NCBI RefSeq assembly: GCF_900291985.1
Contig: NZ_LT985980.1
Coordinates: forward strand, 956,001-1,020,000
Length of the DNA stretch: 64,000 nucleotides
Source of the DNA: Lysinibacillus timonensis
GTDB taxonomy: Bacteria > Bacillota > Bacilli > Bacillales_A > Planococcaceae
Reading direction: 5' to 3'
Part shown: positions 23,972 through 33,058 of the stretch, one piece after another
Position numbering within the stretch: the stretch's first letter is position 1
Layout: each line of letters begins with the position of its first letter
Translations under genes and position numbers: made by a program
The notes under the pieces: model-generated
Told to the model about the DNA's origin: nothing
The model's input: the letters and a program-made list of their open reading frames with translations, nothing else
Database searches by the model: none

Positions 23972-24439
23972 AGCATTTCTTAAGTCAAGAAATTTTATAT
24001 AGTCGAGAACAGACAAGAGTAAATTCACTTTTTCATCTGTTGCCCCCTCTTTAATTTTCTAAATCAACTTTTACTTTACTGACCGCCAAAATTTATTAGC
24101 AAACCATCCATTATCAAAACAACATCCTAGAAACGCTTTAAAACACTTTAATCGTGTTAATTTAGTTGTATTCTTAACTTTCATTTGTTCTAGCCATGAA
24201 TAAATCACATCACTCGTAATGTCTATCAAGTACTCAACTTTAGTGTCTCTGATAAAGTAATGAACGATTGTATCATAATCATATAATGTTTTTTCACGAC
24301 ACCCACTGACTTCAAGTTGCTTCAATATAACTGACAATGAATGTTCAATCGTCATATCACTACGTTTTCTTTGACGCTTATTAACTTGAATTAACGGTTG
24401 TTCAATTTGTATATCAAAAATCCCCTTCTTTTTAGTCAA
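23972..24439 (-). pseudogene. Decayed tyrosine recombinase (phage/ICE-type integrase) fragment
   Basis: The first 122 codons encode a SAM-like N-terminal integrase domain (EKTLYDYDTIVHYFIRDTK, WLEQMKVKNTTKLTRLKCFK). The frame then hits TAA (24071-24073) and TAG (24059-24061) but stays readable in the same frame as KIKEGATDEKVNLLLSVLDY and onward to about 23972, where similarity ends. The catalytic domain with the Arg-His-Arg-Tyr residues is absent. This is a relic with two in-frame stops and a 3' deletion. It begins about 120 bases from the 3' end of tRNA-Arg, the usual place for an integrase of an element inserted in a tRNA gene. Confidence 0.8.
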
Positions 24440-24558
24440 ACGAAAAAAGCACCTCCACTAACAATTCATTTGTACAAAAACTCGATTGACCGAGTACTGT
24501 AAAATTGAATCATAAGCGAAAGTGCTAATTTCTCTAAGAATAACGTTGTAAAACTATA

Positions 24559-24632
24559 CGTCCCAGGAGGGATTCGAACCCCCGACCGTACGCTTAGAAG
24601 GCGTATGCTCTATCCGGCTGAGCTACTGAGAC
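24559..24632 (-). tRNA. tRNA-Arg (anticodon TCT)
   Basis: A 74-nt cloverleaf. The acceptor stem GTCTCAG/CTGGGAC pairs over seven positions with one G-U, the anticodon stem TACGC/GCGTA encloses loop CTTCTAA (anticodon TCT, reading AGA), and the T-arm carries GGTTCGAATCC. The discriminator base is G and CCA is not encoded. The 3' end faces the integrase relic. Confidence 0.97.
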
Positions 24633-24752
24633 ATGGCTTTAATGGATAAATATCCATCAGAGACATTTATTATTATATATAGATTACAAAGTAATGTCAA
24701 CAGATTTTCTAAAATATTTTTTCGTTTTATTAAAGATCATTTTCACTTCAAT

Positions 24753-25253
24753 CTACAGAGCATATTTTTTCGAAAAGATTACTTTCCCTTCATCAGTATA
24801 TGCTGTTACAACCCATATGTCTTCAGATGATTCTACGATGACATAACTTTTATCGTCTAGTCCACGTGGTTTCAATAGGCTTCCCGGGTTTACAAATAAT
24901 ATATTATCCGATACCTCACAGCCTAGAACATGTGAATGACCAAAGAAAACTGCATCCGCTTCTAATTCTTTTGCACGGTAAAATAAATTCATTGTAGTTG
25001 ATTTCACATTAAATAAGTGCCCGTGTGTTACGAAGATTCTTTTATCAGCAATCGTAAACAGTTCTTCCTCTGGGAATTTTGTATCTCGATCACAATTGCC
25101 ACGCACACGTTTCGCACCTTCTAAAAATTCATGATCGAATGACAATTCACTATCACCACAATGTATGACTGCATCAACATCCATATGTCGGTTACTCACT
25201 CTATTTATAACATCTTGATCTCCATGGGTATCGCTCATTACCAATAGCCGCAA
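24753..25253 (-). CDS. ysnB: YfcE/MJ0936-type metallophosphodiesterase (YsnB)
   Basis: A 166-residue calcineurin-like phosphoesterase with the metal-binding blocks SDTHGD, HCGDSE, GNCD, THGH and GHSH in order. It matches the YfcE/YsnB family of small phosphodiesterases active on model substrates; the physiological substrate is not established. Start is a TTG at 25253 preceded by AGGAGGGAG. It follows ysnA and rph in one transcription unit, as in B. subtilis. Confidence 0.92.
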   Translation of the reverse strand: MRLLVMSDTHGDQDVINRVSNRHMDVDAVIHCGDSELSFDHEFLEGAKRVRGNCDRDTKFPEEELFTIADKRIFVTHGHLFNVKSTTMNLFYRAKELEADAVFFGHSHVLGCEVSDNILFVNPGSLLKPRGLDDKSYVIVESSEDIWVVTAYTDEGKVIFSKKYAL

Positions 25254-25288
25254 AAGAACTCCCTCCTATCAAAAACATTACACATTCT

Positions 25289-25882
25289 CTATTTTAATAA
25301 ATTTGGTAATTCTCCAGCTAATTTACGAATCGCATTCCCTCGATGTGAGATTGCCCCTTTTTCTTCTGGAGATAATTCTGCCATCGAGCGGTTTAATTCA
25401 GGAACAAAGAAAATCGGGTCATACCCAAAGCCATTGCTACCACGTTTTTCTTCTAAAATAACCCCTTCACATTGGCCGAATACAGTGAATGTTTCAATAT
25501 CAGGGCCTGCGATTGCTAGTGCACAAACAAAGCGCGCTGTACGTTTCTCTTCTGGGACCCCTTCTAATTTTTTTAGAACCTTCATGATATTTGCTTCATC
25601 GTCATGATCACCTGCGTAACGTGCTGAATACACACCAGGTTCGCCACCCAATGCATCAACTGTTAAGCCGCTATCATCCGCAATTACTATTTTATTTAAT
25701 GTTTTTGCTAATGTTTCAGCCTTTAATACTGCATTTTCTTCAAATGTCGTTCCTGTCTCTTCAATTTCCATATCAGGCGCGACATCAAACATAGTAACAA
25801 CTTCAAAACCAATTGGATTGAATAATGCTTCAAAGTCTTTCGCTTTTCCTTTATTTTTTGTAGCAATGACTACTTGTTCCAT
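25289..25882 (-). CDS. ysnA: XTP/dITP diphosphatase (RdgB/HAM1 family, YsnA)
   Basis: A 197-residue house-cleaning pyrophosphatase that hydrolyses non-canonical purine nucleotides (ITP, dITP, XTP) to monophosphates. The start [13 protein letters not shown], the [20 protein letters not shown] active-site block and the [12 protein letters not shown] and [11 protein letters not shown] motifs are diagnostic. It begins one base after the rph stop, so the two are cotranscribed. Confidence 0.95.
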   Translation of the reverse strand: MEQVVIATKNKGKAKDFEALFNPIGFEVVTMFDVAPDMEIEETGTTFEENAVLKAETLAKTLNKIVIADDSGLTVDALGGEPGVYSARYAGDHDDEANIMKVLKKLEGVPEEKRTARFVCALAIAGPDIETFTVFGQCEGVILEEKRGSNGFGYDPIFFVPELNRSMAELSPEEKGAISHRGNAIRKLAGELPNLLK

Positions 25883-25883
25883 C

Positions 25884-26642
25884 CTATGATTCTCCCTTCG
25901 TATTTCCCACTAATATCGCAGCTTCACCGAGTACTTGTTTTTGAATATTGATTAGCTCAGTAATTCCCTTTTCGCCTAAAGATAGTAACGTGTTTAAATC
26001 CTCACGTGAAAACGTGGACTCTTCACCTGTGCCTTGAATTTCTACGAAACGACCATTTCCAGTCATCACTAAGTTCATATCAACCATTGCACTTGAGTCT
26101 TCAATGTAATCTAAGTCTAACACTGGTCCTACTTCTTCTATGAAACCAACACTAGTAGCAGCTAAGAAATCAATGACCGGAAACTTAGCAAAAGGTTTAT
26201 TAGTATGAATTTTATGAATCGCCTGTGTTAATGCTACAAATGCACCTGTAATTGAGGCAGTTCGTGTTCCACCATCTGCTTGTATGACATCACAATCAAT
26301 CCAGATCGTTTTTTCTCCTAGTGCCTCTAAATTAACAATAGATCGTAGCGCTCGTCCAATTAAACGTTGGATTTCCATTGTTCGACCATTAATTTTTCCA
26401 CGAGATGCATCTCGTTGTGTTCTTTCAGCTGTCGCTCTCGGTAGCATTGAATACTCCGCTGTAATCCAACCTTTACCTTGCCCACGTAAAAAACCTGGTA
26501 CTTTTTCTTCAATAGTTGCAGTACATATGACTTTTGTATTTCCTACTTGTATTAGTACTGATCCTTCTGGATGCATTAAATAATTGGACTCAATCTTTAC
26601 TGACCTTAATTCATCAATTACTCTTCCATCATGTCGCGACAT
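25884..26642 (-). CDS. rph: Ribonuclease PH
   Basis: A 252-residue phosphorolytic 3'-5' exoribonuclease that trims tRNA 3' ends. [27 protein letters not shown]-like [18 protein letters not shown] and [18 protein letters not shown] are conserved phosphate- and RNA-binding segments. The ATG follows AGGAGGAGACAACGA. It is the first gene of rph-ysnA-ysnB. Upstream DNA is repeat-rich and lacks the gerM gene found here in B. subtilis. Confidence 0.96.
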   Translation of the reverse strand: MSRHDGRVIDELRSVKIESNYLMHPEGSVLIQVGNTKVICTATIEEKVPGFLRGQGKGWITAEYSMLPRATAERTQRDASRGKINGRTMEIQRLIGRALRSIVNLEALGEKTIWIDCDVIQADGGTRTASITGAFVALTQAIHKIHTNKPFAKFPVIDFLAATSVGFIEEVGPVLDLDYIEDSSAMVDMNLVMTGNGRFVEIQGTGEESTFSREDLNTLLSLGEKGITELINIQKQVLGEAAILVGNTKGES

Positions 26643-26699
26643 TCGTTGTCTCCTCCTAGTATGTAGCTTAAATCAGTGGTCTTTTTTCACTGGTTGTTA

Positions 26700-26775
26700 G
26701 TTGAGGCCCACAGGACGTGGTCATGCAGACATTGTGACTGTATGTCACGTTTTAAGTCTACAACAAATCAAGTTG
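26700..26775. repeat. Compact set of small hairpins upstream of rph
   Basis: Within about 75 bases lie nested complementary pairs: CCCAC/GTGG around AGGAC, GTGAC/GTCAC around TGTAT, and GCAGAC with GTCTAC enclosing the second. This density of structure is unusual for an intergenic spacer. It may be a leader RNA structure for rph or a dispersed repeat element. Not assigned to a known RNA family. Confidence 0.45.
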
Positions 26776-26855
26776 TTCGGTCCGTTAATCACCTAAACAT
26801 TATTGTTTTTCCTTCGTTTTAAAGGGGACCTAAATGGTGCAGCAGAATAAAATTA

Positions 26856-26937
26856 TGCCTAGTACTATTAAGCGTACTAGGCACAATTCAAATGATGCCA
26901 GGCACTTTAATAAGTGTATCCAGGCACAATAATAGTT
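26856..26937. repeat. Palindrome plus AGGCAC direct repeats
   Basis: TGCCTAGTAC (26856-26865) and GTACTAGGCA (26874-26883) form a perfect 10-bp palindrome. AGGCAC then recurs at about 26879, 26900 and 26932, twice in the context CCAGGCAC. These lie in the 330-base spacer between racE and rph (26643-26972), which otherwise contains no gene that I can support. Confidence 0.6.
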
Positions 26938-26972
26938 AACATTTAAATGCTTTAACTAAGTACTACTTTACT

Positions 26973-27767
26973 TCAAAGTATTATTCGACGAATGTCTAAA
27001 TTACTTTTTTCTAACCATTTCTCCGCAATCATCCGAAAAATCGGTACGGATCCTGTAGTGAAAAATATATTATGTGGTTTCTCATTAGAAGAATGTTGAA
27101 TTTGATGGTACTCTAATAATTCTTCCACTTCATTTGCTGTTTCTTCTGCTGAAGACAGCACAGTAACTTCAGGTCCAACCACTTTTTCGATATGATGCTG
27201 CAAAATTGGGTAATGTGTACAGCCTAAAATGACTGTGTCAAATTTTTTATTTTCAATAGGTTTTAATCCATTTGCTACTAAGTCGAATGCAAATTGCCCT
27301 TCGTATTCTCCGCTTTCAACAAGTGGAACAAAAGTCGGGCAAGCAAGAGGAATTATTTTCGCCTTCGAACTTAAAGAAAGTAGTGCCTTTTCGTATGCGC
27401 CACTTTTTATTGTTCCTTCTGTAGCTAATACAACAATTTCATTTCGCTTCGTTTTCTTCTCAGCGGCTCTTGCTCCTGGATTAATGACTCCTATGACAGG
27501 GATTGACAAGTTTTGTTGCAAACTATCTAATGCCACGGCAGTAGCCGTATTACAAGCGATGACTAGCATTTTTATGTTCATTCGTTGTAATGCATTTGCC
27601 ATTTGCCAGGTGAAAGTTCGTACTTCCTGCTTATTTCTTGGCCCATAGGGGCATCTTGCAGTATCACCAATATAATAAATTGTTTCTTGGGGTAAAACTT
27701 TCATTATTTCTTTTGCAACAGTTAAACCGCCAACACCTGAATCTATTACGCCAATAGGGGCATTCAT
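26973..27767 (-). CDS. racE: Glutamate racemase
   Basis: A 264-residue cofactor-independent racemase that makes D-glutamate for peptidoglycan. It has the two catalytic cysteines, Cys72 in IACNTATA and Cys183 in GCTHYP, plus the start PIGVIDSGVGGLTV and the GDTARCPYG motif. The position upstream of rph matches racE (murI) of B. subtilis. Start ATG at 27767 follows GAGGCGG. Confidence 0.96.
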   Translation of the reverse strand: MNAPIGVIDSGVGGLTVAKEIMKVLPQETIYYIGDTARCPYGPRNKQEVRTFTWQMANALQRMNIKMLVIACNTATAVALDSLQQNLSIPVIGVINPGARAAEKKTKRNEIVVLATEGTIKSGAYEKALLSLSSKAKIIPLACPTFVPLVESGEYEGQFAFDLVANGLKPIENKKFDTVILGCTHYPILQHHIEKVVGPEVTVLSSAEETANEVEELLEYHQIQHSSNEKPHNIFFTTGSVPIFRMIAEKWLEKSNLDIRRIIL

Positions 27768-28422
27768 ATTACCGCCTCATTCTTTCATATTACAGCACAT
27801 AGTAAGAGTTGAAAAAACACAAAAATTTTTACAAATACTATACTATGTCTTCAGTAATTCAAAATCTCCATATTGCTTTATTTATTTTTACGTCTCATTG
27901 TTATTAAATATGTGCAAATTAGGCGGTTTCAAAAAACGAATAAGCACTACTTTTAAATTTTTAATTCATGAATTTGTAATTGTTGTTTTATTCATACAAC
28001 AAAACACTATATTCGAAAACTTTCTAATTGTCATATCGCCCGATTCATGTAACCATAAATGAGTGACTAATTGCTGAGATATTGTTTTAACTTTCACTAT
28101 CATTTAACAAAATGTCCTCGATATATCCTGTATAAGCGACGTATTTTAAAAAAAGCTAATAACTCATTCTTTTCATTCAACTTGCACCATTGCGACACTT
28201 CTTTAAAAACATGCTATATTTCAATAAGTATTTTCTTTGTTCAATACGAAACAAATCACTCTATTATTGAAACAACCGCCAAGAGAACTTACTTCACTAA
28301 TATTAACTTTATAACATTATAGATTAACACCTTACAAGGGTAAATACTTGTTCCTATAAAGATGACAGCTTAGTGAAGCTAACTCTATTTTGAAGTGTTT
28401 TATTGGAAATAGCAAGTATCAA
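27768..28422. other. 655-base spacer without a supported gene
   Basis: AT-rich DNA between racE and gerE. A plus-strand frame of 83 codons (28071-28322) has no ribosome-binding site and an improbable composition. B. subtilis carries the MarR-type gene ysmB at this position; I found no readable remnant on either strand. Confidence 0.6.
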
Positions 28423-28644
28423 TCAGTGTAATGATAATTCATCTAGCCTCAGCAATTCAATCAATGCCTGTGATCTGCTTGATACACCTAGTTTCTGAAT
28501 CGTGTTTGAAATATGATTACGCACCGTTTTCTCGCTAATATTCAGCTTTTGCGAAATTTCCTTCGTAGAATAGTCTAAAATTAATAATTGGAAAATTTCA
28601 CGTTCTCTTTTCGTCAAAAGCGAACGATGCTGCGGGCTATTCAT
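28423..28644 (-). CDS. gerE: Spore coat transcription regulator GerE
   Basis: A 73-residue protein that is almost entirely a LuxR-type helix-turn-helix: LLTKREREIFQLLILD, TKEISQKLNISEKTVRNHIS and LGVSSRSQALIELLRL. Length and sequence closely match B. subtilis GerE, which acts in the mother cell late in sporulation to switch coat genes on or off. The flanks (ysmA, racE) are also conserved. This is direct evidence of a spore-former. Confidence 0.96.
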   Translation of the reverse strand: MNSPQHRSLLTKREREIFQLLILDYSTKEISQKLNISEKTVRNHISNTIQKLGVSSRSQALIELLRLDELSLH

Positions 28645-28675
28645 AAGGCAACACCCTCCTATCTCCTCTTCTATG

Positions 28676-28704
28676 TAAAGTATGTTGAGAGTGAAAGGTG
28701 CGTG
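28676..28704 (-). promoter_or_regulatory. Candidate sigma-K promoter of gerE
   Basis: On the minus strand CATACTTTA (28676-28684) fits the sigma-K -10 consensus CATAnnnTA, with an AC-containing element (28702-28704) about 17 bases upstream. gerE is sigma-K dependent in B. subtilis. Identified by eye. Confidence 0.45.
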
Positions 28705-28716
28705 AGGGCATTTTAA

Positions 28717-29160
28717 CTATTTCCCAAGCAATAATAATTTTTCTTTTTCCGTCCAAGGGGTTCCCTTTCCTGTTAATTTATTTATTTGTACTACAGACCC
28801 TCTTCCTGTGAAAACTGTTTTATTACTTTCATTTTTAGCTAAATAGTGAATGTCTAACGAAGAAGTCCCAACACTTGCAGCTTTTACATAGATTTTGAGG
28901 AGTTCATCAAAATAGACTTGTTTCAAAAAGTCGCATTGAAGATCAGCTACAACAATAATTTTGTCAGAGTCAGACGAAGACCAATTGTAATAGCCTATAT
29001 ACTTAAAATACTCAATGCGTGCTTCCTCAAAATAAACAAATGGAACAGTATTATTTAAATGACCATACATATCCGTCTCGGAAAAGCGTACCTTAACCTC
29101 GACATGAAACGAAAATTCTTCTTCCCACAAAATTGGATTTTCAATGTAATTTGCTTTCAT
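28717..29160 (-). CDS. ysmA: Acyl-CoA thioesterase (4HBT hot-dog fold, YsmA-like)
   Basis: A 147-residue hot-dog-fold protein. VKVRFSETDMYGHLNNTVPFVYFEEARIE contains the Asp-Met-Tyr-Gly-His-Leu-Asn-Asn catalytic block of the 4-hydroxybenzoyl-CoA/YbgC-type thioesterases. The physiological acyl-CoA is unknown. I chose the ATG at 29160; a GTG at 29169 lies too close to the AAAGGGG site. Position between sdhB and gerE matches B. subtilis ysmA. Confidence 0.88.
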   Translation of the reverse strand: MKANYIENPILWEEEFSFHVEVKVRFSETDMYGHLNNTVPFVYFEEARIEYFKYIGYYNWSSSDSDKIIVVADLQCDFLKQVYFDELLKIYVKAASVGTSSLDIHYLAKNESNKTVFTGRGSVVQINKLTGKGTPWTEKEKLLLLGK

Positions 29161-29495
29161 ATAACCCACAACCCCTTTGAAATTTTTCAGTACATTCCTT
29201 TTTGTATCGCTATCTTCCCTAGAGTGGAAATTCCCTTTAACAAAAGATAAATTATTAGAAGTTCATTACTTAGTTGTAAAATGCCATTATTGAAGCAAAA
29301 GTGACTACATATCTTTGCTTTGACTTTAACGTGAATGATCCTTTTAAACATTACTGAAGTTTAAAATCGTAAAAAGTGTGTCACATCGTATTGTTAACAT
29401 TGTACGATACATGAATGTCTTTAAATTATAACGAAATTACAGTGTTGAATCCATTTGTGAGAATACTATATTCATAGTATGCACGAAACGACAAG
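29161..29495. other. Spacer between ysmA and the sdh terminator
   Basis: About 335 AT-rich bases, presumably including the ysmA promoter. No open frame with a ribosome-binding site, repeat or RNA structure is apparent. Confidence 0.5.
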
Positions 29496-29535
29496 AAGGA
29501 CATCTTTAGTCAAAAGTTTGACTAAAGATGCCCTT
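29496..29535 (-). terminator. Terminator of the sdh operon
   Basis: A long stem: AAGGACATCTTTAGTCAAA (29496-29514) with TTTGACTAAAGATGCCCTT (29517-29535), one mismatch-type pair. The T tract on the minus strand is poor, but its place 38 bases after sdhB fits an operon end. Confidence 0.65.
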
Positions 29536-29572
29536 CATTAGAGTTGATATTTATAACGTTTGTCTTTAAATA

Positions 29573-30355
29573 TTAGTCTACCATGTGGTCAGAACCGAAG
29601 AAGTTACGGAACATTTGAACAGTAGTAGCACGGTTAAGAGCAGCAATTGACGTTGTTAATGGAATACCTTTTGGACATGCTGCAACACAGTTTTGAGAGT
29701 TACCGCAGTTTGCAAGGCCACCATCACCCATAATTGTATTTAAACGTTCGTCTTTAATCATAGAACCTGTTGGGTGTGTGTTAAATAAACGGACTTGAGA
29801 TAGTGGAGCTGGTCCGATAAATGAAGATGATTCAGATACGTTTGGACATGCTTCCATACATACACCACAAGTCATACATTTAGATAATTCATACGCCCAT
29901 TGACGTTTACGTTCTGGCATACGAGGTCCTTCGCCTAAATCATACGTACCATCGATTGGAACCCATGCTTTCACTTTTTTCAGTGCGTTGAACATACGGC
30001 TACGGTCAACTTGTAAGTCACGAATAACTGGGAAAGTTTTCATTGGTTCTAAACGAATTGGTTGTTCTAATTGGTCAATCAATGTAGAACAAGATTGACG
30101 AGGACGACCATTAATTACCATGGAACAAGCGCCACATACTTCTTCAAGACAGTTCATTTCCCAAGTTACAGGAGATGTTTTTTGACCGTCAGCTGTAACC
30201 GGCTTTTGTTGAATGAACATTAAAGCAGTGATGACGTTCATCCCTGGGCGGTAAGGAACCTCGAATTTCTCCCAACGTGTAGGGCCATTCTCAGTGTCTT
30301 GACGAAGGATTTCAAGTTTAACCGTTCTAACAGCATTTGCTTGTTGAGTAGTCAT
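29573..30355 (-). CDS. sdhB: Succinate dehydrogenase iron-sulfur subunit
   Basis: A 260-residue electron-transfer subunit. Cysteines for the [2Fe-2S] cluster are in CLEEVCGACSMVING and CSTL, and those for the [4Fe-4S] and [3Fe-4S] clusters in CMTCGVCMEACPN and CGNSQNCVAACPKGIPL. It passes electrons from SdhA flavin to menaquinone through SdhC. It is the last gene of sdhCAB, with AAAGGAGGT upstream of its ATG. Confidence 0.97.
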   Translation of the reverse strand: MTTQQANAVRTVKLEILRQDTENGPTRWEKFEVPYRPGMNVITALMFIQQKPVTADGQKTSPVTWEMNCLEEVCGACSMVINGRPRQSCSTLIDQLEQPIRLEPMKTFPVIRDLQVDRSRMFNALKKVKAWVPIDGTYDLGEGPRMPERKRQWAYELSKCMTCGVCMEACPNVSESSSFIGPAPLSQVRLFNTHPTGSMIKDERLNTIMGDGGLANCGNSQNCVAACPKGIPLTTSIAALNRATTVQMFRNFFGSDHMVD

Positions 30356-30375
30356 GATTAATGACCTCCTTTATA

Positions 30376-32121
30376 TTATGAAGAATAGTCACGTTTACGT
30401 GGTGGAATCAATGAAACGTCTACTTCTTGATAGCTAATTTCTGGTTCACCTGTTTGAGGGTTAAACTTAGCCATCGTTGTTTTTAAGAAGTTTTCATCAT
30501 CACGTTCTGGAAACTCTGGTTTGTAGTGCGCTCCACGAGATTCATTACGTAAAAGTGCTCCTTTTGTAATAACACGAGCAAGATATAACATGTTTTTCAA
30601 TTGACGAGTAAAGTGAGCACCTTGGTTACTCCATGCTTGAGTATCATTGATATTGATGTTTTCCCAACGTTCTAACATTTCACCTAGTTTGTTATAAGTT
30701 TGTTCTAATTTATCGTTATAACGAACAACCGTAACGTTATCTGTCATCATCTCGCCAAGTTCTTTATGGATTAAGTATGCGTTTTCATTGCCGTCCATTT
30801 TTAGGATTTTGTCCCACTTCTCTTGCTCTTCTTTCACGCGAGCATCATATAGAGATTGTGGAAGGTCTTCCGCATGTTTTTTCAATCCTTTAACATATTT
30901 AACTGCATTTGGCCCTGCTACAGATCCACCGTAGATAGCTGATAATAATGAGTTTGCACCAAGACGGTTTGCACCGTGTTGAGAGTAATCACACTCACCA
31001 GCAGCAAATAGACCTGGAATTTCTGTCATTTGATCGTAATCTACCCATAAACCACCCATTGAGTAGTGAACCGCTGGGAAGATTTTCATTGGTAGTTTAC
31101 GAGGGTCATCGCCTACGAATTTTTCGTAGATTTCAATGATACCACCAAGTTTTATGTCTAACTCATGTGGGTCTTTGTGTGAAAGATCAAGATATACAAC
31201 GTTTTCACCATTGATACCTAACTTTTGGTTAACACAAACATCGAAGATTTCACGTGTAGCGATATCACGAGGTACTAAGTTACCATAAGCAGGATATTTT
31301 TCTTCTAAGAAGTACCAAGGCTTACCGTCTTTATAAGTCCAAATACGTCCACCTTCACCACGAGCTGACTCTGACATTAAACGGTTTTTGTCATCTCCAG
31401 GGATTGCAGTTGGGTGAATTTGAATGAATTCCCCATTCGAGTAAGTAGCACCTTGTTGATAAACGATTGATGCAGCAGAACCAGTGTTAATAACTGAGTT
31501 CGTTGTTTTACCGAAGATAATACCAGGTCCACCAGTTGCCATAATAACAGCATCTGAGCGGAATGAACGGATTTCTTCAGAACGCATATCTTGGGCTACG
31601 ATACCGCGGCAAATTCCTTCATCGTCAAGAACAGCGCCTAGGAATTCCCAGTGTTCGTATTTTGTTACTAAACCAGCAACTTCATGACGACGAACTTGCT
31701 CATCTAATGCATAAAGTAATTGTTGACCTGTTGTTGCACCAGAGAATGCAGTACGGTGATGTAGTGTACCACCAAAACGACGGAAGTCTAATAATCCTTC
31801 CGGTGTACGGTTGAACATAACCCCCATACGGTCAAATAAGTGAATGATACCAGGTGCAGCATCACACATTGCTTTAACAGGTGGTTGGTTTGCTAGGAAG
31901 TCTCCACCGTAAACTGTATCATCAAAGTGAATCCAAGGAGAATCTCCTTCACCTTTTGTATTAACTGCTCCATTAATTCCGCCTTGAGCACAAACAGAGT
32001 GTGAACGTTTAACGGGAACTAATGAGAATAATTCTACTTCAGTACCTTCCTCGGCAGCTTTAACTGTAGCCATTAATCCGGCTAATCCGCCACCAACGAC
32101 GATTATTTTGCTTTTCGCCAT
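30376..32121 (-). CDS. sdhA: Succinate dehydrogenase flavoprotein subunit
   Basis: A 581-residue flavoprotein. The N-terminal dinucleotide-binding motif is IIVVGGGLAGLMA, the covalent FAD site lies around RSHSVCAQGGINGA, and substrate-binding and catalytic motifs include HPTAIPG, SESARGEGG and the Arg of ANRLGANSLL. It oxidises succinate to fumarate in the citric acid cycle at the inner face of the membrane. Length fits the Bacillus type. Confidence 0.97.
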   Translation of the reverse strand: MAKSKIIVVGGGLAGLMATVKAAEEGTEVELFSLVPVKRSHSVCAQGGINGAVNTKGEGDSPWIHFDDTVYGGDFLANQPPVKAMCDAAPGIIHLFDRMGVMFNRTPEGLLDFRRFGGTLHHRTAFSGATTGQQLLYALDEQVRRHEVAGLVTKYEHWEFLGAVLDDEGICRGIVAQDMRSEEIRSFRSDAVIMATGGPGIIFGKTTNSVINTGSAASIVYQQGATYSNGEFIQIHPTAIPGDDKNRLMSESARGEGGRIWTYKDGKPWYFLEEKYPAYGNLVPRDIATREIFDVCVNQKLGINGENVVYLDLSHKDPHELDIKLGGIIEIYEKFVGDDPRKLPMKIFPAVHYSMGGLWVDYDQMTEIPGLFAAGECDYSQHGANRLGANSLLSAIYGGSVAGPNAVKYVKGLKKHAEDLPQSLYDARVKEEQEKWDKILKMDGNENAYLIHKELGEMMTDNVTVVRYNDKLEQTYNKLGEMLERWENININDTQAWSNQGAHFTRQLKNMLYLARVITKGALLRNESRGAHYKPEFPERDDENFLKTTMAKFNPQTGEPEISYQEVDVSLIPPRKRDYSS

Positions 32122-32171
32122 GATTATTCCTCACTCCTAATAATTTACTATTGGATGTTCTATCAAACTAG

Positions 32172-32786
32172 TTACACGAATGCTAGAATTGCAGCTACGA
32201 AAGCAACGCTGAACACTACAAAGAATGCCATAGTAATATAAGTAGCAACTTTTTGTGACTTTGGTGATTGAGTAATACCCCAGCTAACTAGGAATGACCA
32301 AATACCATTTGATAAGTGGAAAGTTGCAGCAAGAATACCAATGATGTAGAATGCTAACATCCAAGGATTTGCAACAATATCAGCCATCATGTCATAGTTA
32401 ACTTCTGCACCTAGCGCTTTTTGAATACGAGTTTGGAAAATATGCCATGCGATAAACACAACAAGGAATATACCTGTAAAACGTTGAATTACAAACATCC
32501 AGTTACGGAATGTGCCAAAGCGTTTCACGTTATTAGTTGCTGTAAATGCAATATACACACCGTACAAACCGTGGAATAAAAGCGGTATGTAAATAACTAC
32601 CCATTCAACAATCAGTAGTAGCCAATGTGGTACTAACTCCATCATACCAGCAGCATTATTGTATGCCTGTTCTCCTTGAGTTGCAGTAAAGTTGATGGAA
32701 AAGTGCACCAGTAAAAACAATCCTACAGGAATAATCCCAAGTAGAGAATGTAAGCGGCGCCAATAAAACTCATGATTCTTCGACAA
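32172..32786 (-). CDS. sdhC: Succinate dehydrogenase cytochrome b558 subunit
   Basis: A 204-residue membrane anchor with five helices, as in the Bacillus di-haem SdhC. Histidines at HSLLGIIP, HFSIN, HGLYG, HIFQT and HLSNG are placed as expected for haem ligands. It transfers electrons to menaquinone. The start is a TTG at 32786 behind AAGGGGGG. First gene of the operon, behind a clear sigma-A promoter. Confidence 0.95.
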   Translation of the reverse strand: MSKNHEFYWRRLHSLLGIIPVGLFLLVHFSINFTATQGEQAYNNAAGMMELVPHWLLLIVEWVVIYIPLLFHGLYGVYIAFTATNNVKRFGTFRNWMFVIQRFTGIFLVVFIAWHIFQTRIQKALGAEVNYDMMADIVANPWMLAFYIIGILAATFHLSNGIWSFLVSWGITQSPKSQKVATYITMAFFVVFSVAFVAAILAFV

Positions 32787-32900
32787 GATTGTTACCCCCC
32801 TTAAGTACTTTAAGATAATGCATCAATATTCGTCACGATATTGTAAACGTTCTAAACATTGACTGCATATTTCAGCATGGTACAATATTATGACATGTCC

Positions 32901-32929
32901 ATTGTACTCTCATAGCGAAAGTTGGTCAA
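32901..32929 (-). promoter_or_regulatory. Sigma-A promoter of sdhCAB
   Basis: On the minus strand TTGACC (32924-32929) and TACAAT (32901-32906) are separated by exactly 17 bases, a near-consensus vegetative promoter. A leader of about 110 bases follows. Confidence 0.75.
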
Positions 32930-33058
32930 GGCAACTTCCAATATTTTTATACATACTATCGCCATATTTTCATTCGAAAAATGGCTGAATAAATAACTTT
33001 TTTCCAATAATTTTTACTTATCTTAAAATTTTCATTTTATAGAAAGAGGTAATGAACA

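Noticed and set aside
23805-24566. TGGGACGT near 23808 as a second att copy of the tRNA 3' end
   Set aside because: Only 8 bases match, and in the inverted orientation; integration in a tRNA gene would leave a longer direct repeat.
26643-26972. CRISPR-like repeats
   Set aside because: Copies are too short, irregularly spaced and palindromic; no cas genes in the window.
28071-28322. 83-codon plus-strand frame between gerE and racE
   Set aside because: No ribosome-binding site, composition like random AT-rich DNA, no domain; treated as non-coding.
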